The notes under the pieces were generated by a model, which did not search any database, had not been told where the DNA came from, and was given only the letters and a program-made list of their open reading frames with translations. The translations under genes and the position numbers were made by a program. From Affinundibacterium nitidum (GTDB lineage Bacteria; Pseudomonadota; Gammaproteobacteria; Burkholderiales; Burkholderiaceae_D), in NCBI RefSeq assembly GCF_014284155.1, contig NZ_JACOFZ010000009.1, forward strand, positions 1 to 64,000: DNA of 64,000 bases, given 5' to 3'. Below are positions 8,570 through 18,258 of this stretch, piece by piece. How positions within the stretch are numbered: the stretch's first letter is position 1; each line of letters begins with the position of its first letter.

Positions 8570-9476
8570 GAATCTTCCCTCCTCGCATCTCGGTCTCTAA
8601 CTGCTGGTCACGCGTGAATTTAAACTGCGTGATCACGATCCAAATGTCATCTTTATCTTTGGAACGCATATTCGGTGGGAAGTTACCAAAGGGCGCAGCT
8701 TTTCGCACAATACGTAATGCAGCTTCATCGAGCGCAGGTATGCCAGATGACTTCTCAACCTTAGGTCCGCCACCTTTTTCATAGATGGTACCGTCTTGAA
8801 AAATCGGAATATAGACAATAACCTGCCCGTATAGCTTCTTGCCGTTTTGCTGAGGGAAGTTCAGCGTACCGACATCTTCGACTTTCTTTTGAAGCGCCTT
8901 GTAATAGATTGCGTGTCCAACGGCTTGTGTACTCGGCGACAAAAAAGTTTTGCGGGGACGTTTATTTTGATCTTCTATCGTTTGCGAGATTTCAGCAATG
9001 GACCGTGCTAGGGCTTTGCTGCTATCGGCTTGATCGCGTCCATTCTCTGCTTGCTGGTTATCTTCGAGCTGTTTCTTGTCGAGAACACGTTGCGACTTAA
9101 ACCGAGATTCATTGCGCACTTGATCAATCAACTGCTTTTGACGTTCCTCTAATTCTTGAATTTTACGTTGAGCCACCAATACGCTATCACCATCTTCGGA
9201 GCGGCGCATATCGGGCAATGGCGATTTCGCACGGCCCTGATCATTCAGGCCACCACCATCTAGATTAACTTGCGCCAAGGCTTGCGCGCTGCTCGGACGC
9301 TTATCGTGTTTAGCATTAACCAAAATAATTTCAAGTCCTGGGTCGACGGGCGTAGTCTCTTGCGTTTTTGGCGCGACGAAATGCACGAGCAAAATCACCG
9401 TATGAAACAACACGGACACAAAAATCGCAGAACTGAGAATCAAATTATCAAGTATGGTTTTCACTACGACATCCAA
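8562..9476 (-). CDS. TonB-family energy transducer-like protein
   Basis: 304 residues, probably starting at TTG (9474-9476); no in-frame ATG is available near the N-terminus. It has one membrane anchor (about 10-35), a charged low-complexity, coiled-coil linker (about 60-190) and a C-terminal TonB-like domain (about 205-295) with GQVIVYIPIFQDGTIYEKGG and IPALDEAALRIVRKAAPFG. TonB proteins carry proton-motive energy to outer-membrane receptors, but the position in a housekeeping run (RNB exonuclease, aroE) without exbB or exbD suggests a conserved paralogue of uncertain partner. The stop overlaps the aroE start. Confidence 0.82.
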   Translation of the reverse strand: MDVVVKTILDNLILSSAIFVSVLFHTVILLVHFVAPKTQETTPVDPGLEIILVNAKHDKRPSSAQALAQVNLDGGGLNDQGRAKSPLPDMRRSEDGDSVLVAQRKIQELEERQKQLIDQVRNESRFKSQRVLDKKQLEDNQQAENGRDQADSSKALARSIAEISQTIEDQNKRPRKTFLSPSTQAVGHAIYYKALQKKVEDVGTLNFPQQNGKKLYGQVIVYIPIFQDGTIYEKGGGPKVEKSSGIPALDEAALRIVRKAAPFGNFPPNMRSKDKDDIWIVITQFKFTRDQQLETEMRGGKIRD

Positions 9477-9504
9477 ACATTTTCCAATTACTACTCGGCA
9501 TCAA

Positions 9505-11592
9505 CTAGGTTTGCACTTCTGATGCACCGTTATCCAAGACTGGCTCAGCGTTCGCGTTTTGCTCCAGATCTTCCCCTTCAACGGGAGCAACGACAGCAAC
9601 TTCAGTAGATTGTGGTTCAACCAAGTTATTGGATTCAGCCGATTCGGCCTCTTCCAACTCCTCAAGCTCATCGCCAATCTCTTCCACTGCGGTATCCAAA
9701 GCCTCAAGAAATCTAGCCTCAACACTGAGGTCAAGTTCATCCCAACGCAAAATCTCCAATCGTACTTGGGCGCCACGAGCCACCTGAGGCATACCAGCCA
9801 TCCGAATGATCAAAGGAATTTCAACTAAACGCAAGACTTCGTCTTTTAAAACAACAGCGTCGACCTGACGCTTCTGCTCTTGACCCAACCAACGTAAGCA
9901 CCAATAACGTTCCATATTGGTTTGAAAATCGGCATAGGCAGCGTAAGCAGCATCAAAACCAGACACGATCGCGAACAAATCTGCATCCTTGGGTTTAAAC
10001 GGAGCGACTAGGGCCGCCGTTACGCCGTGCTGTACACAAGCGATGATTTGCCACTGGTTTACGAGATCAGTGTAACGACGCAGCGGCGAAGTACTCCAAG
10101 CATACTGATCAACACCCAAGCCTTGATGCGGCGCGGCGTGCGTCACCATGCGTACTTGCATCTTGGCAGCCCAACCGCCGGATCCGCCCCCTTGTGCTCG
10201 ATAAATACCGGGGATGCCATGATCCGCCAACAACTTACCCCAAGTGCTATTTGCAAGAATCATCAATTCAGCAACGATTTTATCGAGCGGAGCGCCGCGC
10301 TTACGACGGACGATACTGACCACATCGTCTTCAACATAAAAATTAAAGTCGACACGATTATTCTGTTCTGGTTTCAGACCAAAACTCTCGCGCTTAGCCA
10401 TCCGCCCTGCTTCCAGAACCTGCGCCCATTTCCACAAAATAGCAATGTCATCTTTGTGCGCATATTCGCCCGCATTGGCGGCTAAGTTATCTTCTGTAAC
10501 TAAGGCATCCAAATCATTGTGGCGCAAGTTTGCCGACATTGGGATCGCCTCAACCTTGGTCTCGGCACTCAGCATCTGCCAATCATTCGTATTCAGGGTC
10601 ACATAAAGCGACACTGCCGGACGAGTCTGGCCTTCGCCCAATGTATATACGTTGACCAAATCATCGGGCAACATGGTGATTTTGTCGCCTGGCATATACA
10701 CCGTTGACATACGTTGACGCGCCATCAAGTCAAATGCATCGTTGCGTGAAATTCCCAAAGCAGGAGCAGCGATATGAATACCAACCTTCACGGTGTCGGC
10801 GTCAATCTGAGTGATAGAAAAGGCGTCGTCGATTTCTGTGGTGGTGACATCATCGATCGAGAATGCTCGCACATCAGCGATCGGCAAATTATCTGGCAAA
10901 GACGGTAACGCAGTACTTGGAAAGCTAACCCCCTTAGGAAAATGCTCCAGCAAGAATTTCGACAAATGAAAGTCTTTGGCATTCTTCAAGCCACCGCAGG
11001 CCAACATCAGTTTCGCTGGCGTTGTTTGAAGTTCATTACAAGCTTCAACCATGGCTTTATAGGAGATACTGTTCTTATCAGGCTTAAATAAGAGCTGCAA
11101 ACCAATGCCATTAAATGCCTCAGGCAAGCGGTATTGCTTCAACTCCTCGACGTATGCTGCTTGCACCAGGGCTTGCTGCTTTTTCTTTTCGATACCGGCT
11201 AGCGCGGCCTTTAGTGTTTCTTCTGGCGCGGCTTTATAACGCCCACGTCCTTTTTTCTGAAAATAAATGGGCGCAGAATGCAAAGCCAAAATTAAGCCAG
11301 CCGATTCGTGCGCCTGTGGAGTAGCTCCAAAATATTCAGCACCAAGCTCCGCAAAACCAAATTCTTCTTGTCCTGCGACTTCCCACAAAAAACCTAAATC
11401 AAGTTGTGTCGCGACTTCCTTGGCTTGCGCCAACAGACTCGCTGGATCTGGACTTGTGAACTGCAGAAATACGTCTTTAGATTTAACCTTAGTACGCTTA
11501 CCACTCGCTAATTCAACTTGATAGGCTTCTCCAGCTTGAGACAACACACTGCCAGCTTTAAAGTCACCTGACTCTTCAAAAAATAAATTCAT
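9505..11592 (-). CDS. RNB-domain exoribonuclease (RNase II/R family)
   Basis: 695 residues. The RNB catalytic core runs from about residue 245 to 570. It has the acidic motif SIDDVTTTEIDDAFSIT, which supplies the Mg2+-binding Asp residues, and the late motif STSPLRRYTDLVNQWQ. The C-terminus has a short S1-like part and an acidic tail rich in Glu (about 640-690). Such enzymes degrade RNA from the 3' end. The lengths of the flanking parts differ from E. coli RNase II and RNase R, so no symbol is assigned. The ATG directly follows the ubiC stop. Confidence 0.88.
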   Translation of the reverse strand: MNLFFEESGDFKAGSVLSQAGEAYQVELASGKRTKVKSKDVFLQFTSPDPASLLAQAKEVATQLDLGFLWEVAGQEEFGFAELGAEYFGATPQAHESAGLILALHSAPIYFQKKGRGRYKAAPEETLKAALAGIEKKKQQALVQAAYVEELKQYRLPEAFNGIGLQLLFKPDKNSISYKAMVEACNELQTTPAKLMLACGGLKNAKDFHLSKFLLEHFPKGVSFPSTALPSLPDNLPIADVRAFSIDDVTTTEIDDAFSITQIDADTVKVGIHIAAPALGISRNDAFDLMARQRMSTVYMPGDKITMLPDDLVNVYTLGEGQTRPAVSLYVTLNTNDWQMLSAETKVEAIPMSANLRHNDLDALVTEDNLAANAGEYAHKDDIAILWKWAQVLEAGRMAKRESFGLKPEQNNRVDFNFYVEDDVVSIVRRKRGAPLDKIVAELMILANSTWGKLLADHGIPGIYRAQGGGSGGWAAKMQVRMVTHAAPHQGLGVDQYAWSTSPLRRYTDLVNQWQIIACVQHGVTAALVAPFKPKDADLFAIVSGFDAAYAAYADFQTNMERYWCLRWLGQEQKRQVDAVVLKDEVLRLVEIPLIIRMAGMPQVARGAQVRLEILRWDELDLSVEARFLEALDTAVEEIGDELEELEEAESAESNNLVEPQSTEVAVVAPVEGEDLEQNANAEPVLDNGASEVQT

Positions 11593-12195
11593 CTAATCTG
11601 TCTTTTCATCATTAGCCACCTTCATTTGAGGTAGCCCTAAAATTTCAGGTAAAAATACTTCAGTTACGAGCAAGGGAGAGCCTTTGCGGCGAAAAACTGA
11701 ACGTCTTGCCCACAAAAATTGGCATTCGGCAGGTAGCGCATATTCCGCTGCAATTCGCTTCATCAAACGATGTTCACGCCATAAACGCGCATATTGGAGT
11801 TGCCCACGCTGTACCAATGGATCGCTAAACAAAGTCGTTCCCAATGAACGATTCCCCAAAGACGCAAACAAAGGCCAGTGCGAAGCCGTTGCTGTTAATG
11901 GTAATACCGTGTGAGCATATACCACGGGCGTTTCGTCGCAACGCAAAACGACTTCACGTTCAATAACCTGCTGCACTCGCGGCAAGGCAATGGCATCCGC
12001 CTCATCCGGCAAACACAGAGCTCGTCCTTGTCGTAGCCTCTGCACCCGAAAACTTTGTGAGCGGGCGATCAAACGAGCAGTCAATGAATTACGATCAGTT
12101 AGCCAATCGCTCATATTGAAGTCTGCCTGCACCGCATTGACATGTCGATGCCAACCGGCATATCCCTTCCTTCTCATGGAGATCAAATCAGGCAT
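11593..12195 (-). CDS. ubiC: Chorismate--pyruvate lyase
   Basis: About 200 residues from the ATG at 12193-12195 (a GTG lies one codon earlier). UbiC features include SLTARLIARSQSFRVQRLRQG, then ERFVVLR-like EREVVLRCDETPVVYAHTVLP, SLGNRSLGTTLFSDPLV, and the C-terminal WARRSVFRRKGSPLLVTEVFLP with the conserved Glu. It makes 4-hydroxybenzoate, the ubiquinone ring precursor, from chorismate. No ubiA follows it here. It overlaps the end of yqiA and abuts the RNB gene, so the run mpl-yqiA-ubiC-RNB reads as one operon. Confidence 0.9.
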   Translation of the reverse strand: MPDLISMRRKGYAGWHRHVNAVQADFNMSDWLTDRNSLTARLIARSQSFRVQRLRQGRALCLPDEADAIALPRVQQVIEREVVLRCDETPVVYAHTVLPLTATASHWPLFASLGNRSLGTTLFSDPLVQRGQLQYARLWREHRLMKRIAAEYALPAECQFLWARRSVFRRKGSPLLVTEVFLPEILGLPQMKVANDEKTD

Positions 12196-12754
12196 CACAG
12201 AAAGCCACCACTTCTTCTATGTAATCAGCAAATTCGCTGATTCCGTGATCACTACCTTCGATGATACGTTGTTTCACACCACGATAATGCCCCGCCATCT
12301 CTTGCCAATCCAAAACCTCGTCACCGGTTGCTGCAATCAAAAAGTATCGCAGGGGCAAACTAATCGAAGGCACCACCAAAGAAAGCAATTCGGGAATGTA
12401 TTCCTGTTTAAATTCAAATGGCTCATCGCTATGATAAGCAGTGGTCACTCCAACATAGTTCGCCAAGTCACGCGGGGGCTTGACCGCAGGATTGAGGAGA
12501 ACAGCCTTGCACCCTAATTTTTCAGCGAGATAAGTCGCATAAAATCCTCCAAGTGAAGATCCAATAATGCTCAACTCTTTCTCTGGCACGCCGGCGACTA
12601 AACTCTGCGCTAATTCAATCGCTGCCTTCGGCGACGCAGGTAATTGGGGACATAAAAATTCCTCACCACGTCCAAGATCCTCAAAATGCGCAGTTAAGAG
12701 ACGTGCTTTTAACGACGAAGGGGAAGACCGAAAGCCGTGCAAATACAAAATCAT
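12188..12754 (-). CDS. YqiA/YcfP-family alpha/beta-fold esterase
   Basis: 188 residues, typical of the small YqiA/UPF0227 hydrolases. It starts MILYLHGFRSSPSSLKARLL, the family N-terminus. The nucleophile elbow is IGSSLGGFYATYLA; the acid lies in ATGDEVLDW and the His in EGSDHGISEF, completing a Ser-Asp-His triad. The natural substrate is unknown; family members hydrolyse short esters. The ATG overlaps the mpl stop in an ATGA, showing translational coupling. Confidence 0.9.
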   Translation of the reverse strand: MILYLHGFRSSPSSLKARLLTAHFEDLGRGEEFLCPQLPASPKAAIELAQSLVAGVPEKELSIIGSSLGGFYATYLAEKLGCKAVLLNPAVKPPRDLANYVGVTTAYHSDEPFEFKQEYIPELLSLVVPSISLPLRYFLIAATGDEVLDWQEMAGHYRGVKQRIIEGSDHGISEFADYIEEVVAFCDA

Positions 12755-14160
12755 TCTGCGACCGCCACATCAAGAAACCGGAGCTTCAAAGCATCAAGTA
12801 GTTTTTGATGAACTCCGCCAAAGCCACCATTACTCATCACCAAAATTGTATCGCCTCGTTGCGCAACTTTGACAATATCGGCTACCAAAGAAGACAGCTC
12901 ATGATACGTACGCGCCTTGGTGCCAAGCGGAGAAAATGCTTCAGCCAAGTCCCAACCGAGCGCGTCTTTACCACTCAAGGCACCATATGCAAACACCAAA
13001 TCGGATGCAGCTAGGCTAACAGGTAGCGCCTGTTTAACGGCGCCCATTTTCATCGTGTTCGAACGCGGTTCTAGCACCGCTAAGATTCGTGCATCACCAA
13101 CACTTCGACGCAACCCTTCCACTGTGGTCGTGATGGCTGTCGGATGATGTGCAAAATCATCGATCACCTTGATGCCATTGACCTCGCCGCGGACTTCCAT
13201 GCGGCGTTTGACGTTCTCAAACTTCGATAAAGCTTCAATCGCAGTAGCAGGTTCAACACCAACATGGCGTGCAGCAGCGATCGCAGCCAAAGCATTCAAT
13301 CGATTGTGTGCACCGTTCAATTGCCAGCGCACGCGCCCTTGCACAGCGCCACGATAAAGCACATCAAAGTCTTCACCGTCTTGCGGTACCAATTGCCATT
13401 CAGCGGCAAGTTCGCTAGCACTCCCTGAGAAAAATTCTTTCTCACTCCAGCAGCCTTTTTGCAATACGCGTTGCATACTGGCTTCATCACCATTCACAAT
13501 CAAACGACCGATACCGGGCACGGTACGCACTAGATGATGGAACTGAGTCTCGATGGCGGAGATATCGGGAAAAATATCAGCATGGTCGAATTCCAAATTA
13601 TTCAGAATCGCCGTCTTGGCATGGTAGTGCACAAACTTACTGCGTTTATCAAAAAAAGCCGTATCGTATTCGTCTGCCTCAATCACAAAAAAGTCTGAAG
13701 GCTTGTCGCCATGAAGACGCGCAGAAATTCCAAAATTCAATGGGACACCGCCAATCAAGTAACCAGGCGCATATCCCGCGCATTCCAAGATCCAAGCCAA
13801 CATCGAAGAGGTCGTTGTCTTACCATGGGTACCAGCCACAGCCAATACCCATTTATGACGAAGAATATGTTCACCTATCCACTGCGGACCGGAGACGTAA
13901 GGCAAACCACGGTTTAGGATTTCTTCCATTAAAGGATTGCCACGAGAAACCACGTTACCGATTACAAATAAATCAGGCGATAAGGCCAATTGTTCAGCGC
14001 CAAAACCTTCAACCAACTCAATACCCTGCTGCTGCAGCTGGGTACTCATGGGAGGATATACGTTGGCATCGCAGCCTGTGACCTTATGCCCTGCTTGTTT
14101 GGCGAGAGCGGCAAGACCGCCCATGAACGTACCGCAAATACCTAAAATGTGAATGTGCAT
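12751..14160 (-). CDS. mpl: UDP-N-acetylmuramate:L-alanyl-gamma-D-glutamyl-meso-diaminopimelate ligase
   Basis: 469 residues from the ATG at 14158-14160; an upstream TTG would add nine residues that do not fit the family. It opens with MHIHILGICGTFMGGLAALA, the Mpl signature, and has the Mur-ligase P-loop AGTHGKTTTSSM at about 109-120. Further motifs are VIEADEYDTAFFDKRSKF, NLEFDHADIF and VIDDFAHHPTAI. It joins recycled murein tripeptide to UDP-MurNAc, saving wall material. It heads the minus-strand run mpl-yqiA-ubiC-RNB and is divergent from the gene at 14321. Confidence 0.97.
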   Translation of the reverse strand: MHIHILGICGTFMGGLAALAKQAGHKVTGCDANVYPPMSTQLQQQGIELVEGFGAEQLALSPDLFVIGNVVSRGNPLMEEILNRGLPYVSGPQWIGEHILRHKWVLAVAGTHGKTTTSSMLAWILECAGYAPGYLIGGVPLNFGISARLHGDKPSDFFVIEADEYDTAFFDKRSKFVHYHAKTAILNNLEFDHADIFPDISAIETQFHHLVRTVPGIGRLIVNGDEASMQRVLQKGCWSEKEFFSGSASELAAEWQLVPQDGEDFDVLYRGAVQGRVRWQLNGAHNRLNALAAIAAARHVGVEPATAIEALSKFENVKRRMEVRGEVNGIKVIDDFAHHPTAITTTVEGLRRSVGDARILAVLEPRSNTMKMGAVKQALPVSLAASDLVFAYGALSGKDALGWDLAEAFSPLGTKARTYHELSSLVADIVKVAQRGDTILVMSNGGFGGVHQKLLDALKLRFLDVAVAE

Positions 14161-14320
14161 AAACTTGCAATACTTTCTGAACAGCAATAAATGTTGACTA
14201 TTGGCTTATATTCGAGCCGCTCCATTAGTCGAGACAAAACTGCCATCATGTAACGTAATTTGAGAATGCCGCAATTCTACCCGACAGACAGGGTTTAACC
14301 GAATACGATATGATACGAAG

Positions 14321-14944
14321 ATGACGAATTTTAATTTTCCTGACAACGATCGTATTGATCAAATACGTAACGAGATTGCATTATTAGCGGCCAAATTGAT
14401 TGCTGAAGAAGGTTGCGAATACGGCACCGCAAAACGACGCGCTGCAAAGCAACTGCTGGGCAATCAAAAGATGCATGGCAATATATTGCCAGACAATCAA
14501 CAAATCGAGCAAGAAGTTCGTGAATACCACGCCTTGTTTTATGCGGATAGCCAACCGCAGCGTTTGCATGCCTTGCGCAGCTTAGCGGTTGATCTGATGC
14601 AGAAGCTCAATCATTTTAATCCTTATTTGATTGGTGCTGCGATGAACGGAACTGCCGGTGAGCATTCCGATATCTATTTGCATCTCTATACCGATAACAG
14701 CAAAGATGTGGCGATTTATTTACTCAATCTTGGTATCGACTTTGAAGTTTCCGAGCACCAAGGCAAACGTCACGAGCCGCTCGAGACTTTAAGCTTCATG
14801 TATAGAAATGAAGGCGTGCACTTACTAATTCATGATTACGATGACCTCAAGCACACGGACCGCAGCGAACGCGCTGATTTTAATGCGGTAATCGCACTTC
14901 TCGAAACAAGCAAGCAAAACAACAACAATTCCGAATACGACTGA
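14321..14944 (+). CDS. Conserved protein with degenerate nucleotidyltransferase-like motif
   Basis: 207 residues. The N-terminal helical region contains AAKLIAEEGCEYGTAKRRAA. At about 107-125 the segment YLIGAAMNGTAGEHSDIYLH resembles the GS...SDIDL motif of the minimal nucleotidyltransferase fold, but the second Asp is replaced by Tyr, so classical two-metal catalysis looks lost. Homologues sit at this place (between mpl and tlpA) in related betaproteobacteria and are sometimes misnamed as Mur ligases because of that neighbour; this is from general knowledge. The fold is likely, the function unknown. It is followed after 9 bp by the tlpA-like gene. Confidence 0.75.
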   Translation: MTNFNFPDNDRIDQIRNEIALLAAKLIAEEGCEYGTAKRRAAKQLLGNQKMHGNILPDNQQIEQEVREYHALFYADSQPQRLHALRSLAVDLMQKLNHFNPYLIGAAMNGTAGEHSDIYLHLYTDNSKDVAIYLLNLGIDFEVSEHQGKRHEPLETLSFMYRNEGVHLLIHDYDDLKHTDRSERADFNAVIALLETSKQNNNNSEYD

Positions 14945-14953
14945 AAGATAAAA

Positions 14954-15487
14954 ATGAACAAACACTTTCTAAAGATGGGCATTACTGTTGCCATCCTCTG
15001 TGCAGCTGCTGGGGCATATGTAGGGAACAAAAGGCTTGAACCCAAGCCACCCGTCGATTCTGCAGTACAACAACTCATGTCATTGACCCTAAAAGATAGC
15101 AAAGGACAGGCTCAAGCCTTGAAACAATGGCAATCAAAATTCTTGGTGGTAAATTTTTGGGCAACCTGGTGCAAACCTTGTGTACAAGAAATGCCAGAAT
15201 TAGTTGCCTTGCAAAAAGATCTAGCAAGTCAGAACGTTCAGCTACTAGGAATTGGCATAGATTCCCCTTCCAACATTTCTGAATTTGCTGAAAAGTATCA
15301 AATTAGCTACCCTCTATTTGCAGCAGGAATGGAAGGCACCTCCCTCTCTGGGGCCATGGGGAACAAAGCAGGTGGACTGCCATTCACTGTACTCATTTCA
15401 AGCAATGGTCAGATCGTCAAGAGTTATTTTGGCAAACTAAAAATGGATGAGTTAAAAGCAGATATTCAAAAACTCAATACCAAATAG
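14954..15487 (+). CDS. TlpA-family thiol:disulfide oxidoreductase
   Basis: 177 residues. An N-terminal membrane anchor or uncleaved signal (about 8-24) places the thioredoxin domain in the periplasm. The active site WATWCKPC has Cys73 and Cys76; the cis-proline loop reads GGLPFTVLIS. Similar proteins (TlpA/ResA) reduce disulfides, often during cytochrome c maturation, but no cytochrome genes are nearby. It is 9 bp downstream of the nucleotidyltransferase-like gene, so the two are probably co-transcribed. Confidence 0.93.
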   Translation: MNKHFLKMGITVAILCAAAGAYVGNKRLEPKPPVDSAVQQLMSLTLKDSKGQAQALKQWQSKFLVVNFWATWCKPCVQEMPELVALQKDLASQNVQLLGIGIDSPSNISEFAEKYQISYPLFAAGMEGTSLSGAMGNKAGGLPFTVLISSNGQIVKSYFGKLKMDELKADIQKLNTK

Positions 15488-15590
15488 GTCAAAATCAGAA
15501 ATAAATAATCTGTTTTTCCTGTTTTTTTGCTTGCCAAGCAGGTCGAATTAACGGCAAAATGCCGCTAACTTCTGCAAATACTCTAACAAT

Positions 15591-16028
15591 ATGGCTCAAA
15601 AGCTCCTCTTGATTAATGGCCCCAACTTGAATTTATTAGGGACCAGAGAACCGGCGGTATATGGCTCTACCAGCCTGCATGATGTAGAAACAGCAGCTCA
15701 ACAACAGGCAAATGCACACGGTGCCAGCTTAGAATATTATCAAAGTAACCACGAAGGTCAACTCATCGACCGAATTCATGCCGCGAGACTAGAAAATATC
15801 GATGCCATCATCATTAATCCGGGCGGTTTTACACACACCAGTGTTGCGCTGCGGGATGCTTTGAGCGGCGTTGCCATCCCATTTATTGAAGTACACATCT
15901 CGAATATTCACCAACGCGAGAACTTTCGTCATCATTCCTACTTATCAAGTGTTGCCAAAGGTGTCATTTGTGGGCTTGGTGTAGATGGCTATCGCTTGGC
16001 GATTGACTTTGCACTAAAAAACCTTTAA
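15591..16028 (+). CDS. aroQ: Type II 3-dehydroquinate dehydratase
   Basis: 145 residues, the standard size of the type II enzyme. It starts [22 protein letters not shown], with the lid Arg and active Tyr region. It then has [28 protein letters not shown] and [19 protein letters not shown] with the catalytic His. It dehydrates 3-dehydroquinate in the shikimate pathway. In many betaproteobacteria aroQ precedes accB and accC, as here. Confidence 0.97.
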   Translation: MAQKLLLINGPNLNLLGTREPAVYGSTSLHDVETAAQQQANAHGASLEYYQSNHEGQLIDRIHAARLENIDAIIINPGGFTHTSVALRDALSGVAIPFIEVHISNIHQRENFRHHSYLSSVAKGVICGLGVDGYRLAIDFALKNL

Positions 16029-16151
16029 ATTCTCGCATCTTCACGCAATTAACTCATATTTACACAATAACTTTTAATTGCTTACTTTCCCATAACAGCC
16101 GATAAGGCGCCAATTGCGCACTTTTTCGCACCTCTTTTCAGGAGATTTCAC

Positions 16152-16613
16152 ATGGATTTAAGAAAACTCAAGACCCTCATCGACCTCGTTGCTGAATCCG
16201 ATATTTCGGAATTGGAAGTCACCGAAGGCGAAGGTAAAGTTCGTATCGTGAAATCTGCACCTGCACCACAAGGCCAAATGGTCATGATGCAGCCTCAGAT
16301 GCAACAAGCGATGGCAGCACCTGTCGCTGCAGCAGCAGCGGCCGCTCCAGCTGCACCAGCAGCGGCTCCAGCAATTGAAGGGCACATTGTTAAGTCCCCA
16401 ATGGTCGGCACTTTCTACCGCGCTGCTTCGCCTGGTTCCGCACCGTTTGTTGACATTGGTAAAAATGTTAACTCTGGTGACACCCTGTGCATTATCGAAG
16501 CAATGAAATTATTGAATGAAATCGAAAGTGATTTCTCCGGCAGCATCAAACAAATCTTGGTTGAAAATGGTCAACCAGTTGAATTTGGTCAGCCTTTGTT
16601 CATCATTGGTTGA
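16152..16613 (+). CDS. accB: Acetyl-CoA carboxylase biotin carboxyl carrier protein
   Basis: 153 residues. The N-terminal part ([20 protein letters not shown]) is followed by an Ala/Pro-rich flexible linker (about 50-75) and the biotinyl domain. Biotin would attach to Lys119 in [10 protein letters not shown]; most homologues have Met after KL here, so the Leu is a mild variant. [15 protein letters not shown] marks the domain start. The carrier moves carboxybiotin between AccC and the AccAD transferase in fatty acid synthesis. A good AGGAG site precedes the ATG, and accC follows after 115 bp. Confidence 0.97.
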   Translation: MDLRKLKTLIDLVAESDISELEVTEGEGKVRIVKSAPAPQGQMVMMQPQMQQAMAAPVAAAAAAAPAAPAAAPAIEGHIVKSPMVGTFYRAASPGSAPFVDIGKNVNSGDTLCIIEAMKLLNEIESDFSGSIKQILVENGQPVEFGQPLFIIG

Positions 16614-16728
16614 AATAAGCAGAACTAGCTAGACGATATATACGCCGATAGTCCTGGTTGTTTTGATGATGCGGCGCATGCTTCTGCCACTTAGCTGATA
16701 GGCTATAACCTCTGCCAAAGTAAAAATT

Positions 16729-18096
16729 ATGTTTGAAAAAATCCTGATCGCCAATCGTGGCGAAATTGCTCTCCGTATTCAGCGCGCTTGCCGCGAGATG
16801 GGTATCAAAACCGTCGTTGTTCACTCTGAAGCCGACCGTGAAGCCAAGTATGTCAAATTAGCAGATGAATCCGTATGTATCGGTCCAGCTGCATCCAATC
16901 TCAGTTACCTCAGCATGCCAGCCATCATCAGTGCTGCTGAAGTCACAGACGCGCAAGCAATTCATCCAGGCTATGGCTTCCTCTCTGAAAATGCCGATTT
17001 TGCTGAACGAGTTGAACAATCTGGCTTTGTGTTCATTGGTCCACGTGCAGAATCCATCCGCCTCATGGGTGACAAGGTCTCTGCTAAGCATGCCATGATC
17101 GAAGCAGGTGTTCCTTGTGTACCAGGTTCTGATGGTGCTTTACCAGATGACCCTAAAGTTATCGTACAAACCGCGCGCAAAGTTGGATATCCAGTCATCA
17201 TTAAAGCAGCCGGTGGCGGTGGTGGTCGCGGTATGCGTGTCGTGCATACAGAAGCGGCCCTCTTGAACGCTGTGACGATGACTAAGACTGAAGCCGGTGC
17301 TGCGTTCGGCAATCCTGAAGTCTACATGGAAAAGTTCTTGGAAAACCCACGTCACGTGGAAATCCAAATCTTGGCCGATCAACACGGTAACGCTGTCTGG
17401 TTAGGCGAGCGCGATTGCTCTATGCAACGTCGTCACCAAAAAGTCATTGAGGAAGCGCCAGCGCCGGGCATCCCACGCAAGACGATTGAAAAAATTGGCA
17501 ATCGATGTGCAGATGCGTGTAAGAAAATCGGCTATCGCGGCGCAGGCACTTTCGAATTCTTGTATGAGAATGGCGAGTTCTACTTCATCGAAATGAATAC
17601 CCGCGTTCAAGTTGAACACCCTGTTACGGAAATGATCACGGGAATCGACATCGTGCAAGAACAAATCCGTATTGCTTTTGGCGAGAAACTGCGCTTTAAG
17701 CAATCAGATATCGAGTTGCGTGGACATGCTATCGAATGCCGTATCAATGCAGAAGATCCATTCAAGTTCACCCCTTCACCGGGTCGTATCGCAACTTGGC
17801 ACACCCCTGGTGGACCAGGCATCCGTGTCGATTCGCATGCTTACGCGGGATACTTTGTTCCACCGAACTACGATTCCATGATCGGTAAAGTCATTTCTTA
17901 TGGCTCGACACGTGAACAAGCGATTCGTCGTATGCAAATTGCTTTGTCAGAAATGGTGGTTGAAGGAATTCAAACGAATATCCCTTTGCATCGCGAACTG
18001 ATGGTGGATGCTCGCTTCATCGAAGGTGGGACAAACATCCATTATCTCGAGCATAAATTGGCCGATATGCCAGTGCTGTCGAAGAAAGATAAGTAA
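16729..18096 (+). CDS. accC: Acetyl-CoA carboxylase, biotin carboxylase subunit
   Basis: 455 residues, close to the 449 of E. coli AccC. It begins [20 protein letters not shown]. The ATP-grasp fold (about 115-330) has the glycine-rich loop [13 protein letters not shown], and catalytic residues lie in [20 protein letters not shown]. It carboxylates the biotin on AccB with ATP and bicarbonate. It is read from the accB side, and a strong terminator at 18167-18202 closes the unit. Confidence 0.98.
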   Translation: MFEKILIANRGEIALRIQRACREMGIKTVVVHSEADREAKYVKLADESVCIGPAASNLSYLSMPAIISAAEVTDAQAIHPGYGFLSENADFAERVEQSGFVFIGPRAESIRLMGDKVSAKHAMIEAGVPCVPGSDGALPDDPKVIVQTARKVGYPVIIKAAGGGGGRGMRVVHTEAALLNAVTMTKTEAGAAFGNPEVYMEKFLENPRHVEIQILADQHGNAVWLGERDCSMQRRHQKVIEEAPAPGIPRKTIEKIGNRCADACKKIGYRGAGTFEFLYENGEFYFIEMNTRVQVEHPVTEMITGIDIVQEQIRIAFGEKLRFKQSDIELRGHAIECRINAEDPFKFTPSPGRIATWHTPGGPGIRVDSHAYAGYFVPPNYDSMIGKVISYGSTREQAIRRMQIALSEMVVEGIQTNIPLHRELMVDARFIEGGTNIHYLEHKLADMPVLSKKDK

Positions 18097-18166
18097 AATA
18101 AGTAGTACACCAGCGCAGTAATGCGCTTGGTATGAAGCATATACTTCGCACTATGGCGGAGAACAT

Positions 18167-18202
18167 AACGCGATTGAGATTTCATATTCAATCGCGTTTT
18201 TT
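18167..18202 (+). terminator. Rho-independent terminator after accC
   Basis: An 11-bp stem AACGCGATTGA / TCAATCGCGTT with a short loop is followed by a run of T. It lies about 70 bp after the accC stop and before prmA, so prmA probably has its own promoter or depends on read-through. Confidence 0.85.
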
Positions 18203-18258
18203 GATTTAAACTGACGCTGATAGCAATGACGTCACACACTTGAACACGAAAGAACACC

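Noticed and set aside
10027-10485. 152-codon plus-strand frame
   Set aside because: Antisense shadow of the RNB catalytic domain.
16310-16380. Ala/Pro low-complexity stretch in accB as a possible repeat element
   Set aside because: It is the normal flexible linker of biotin carboxyl carrier proteins.
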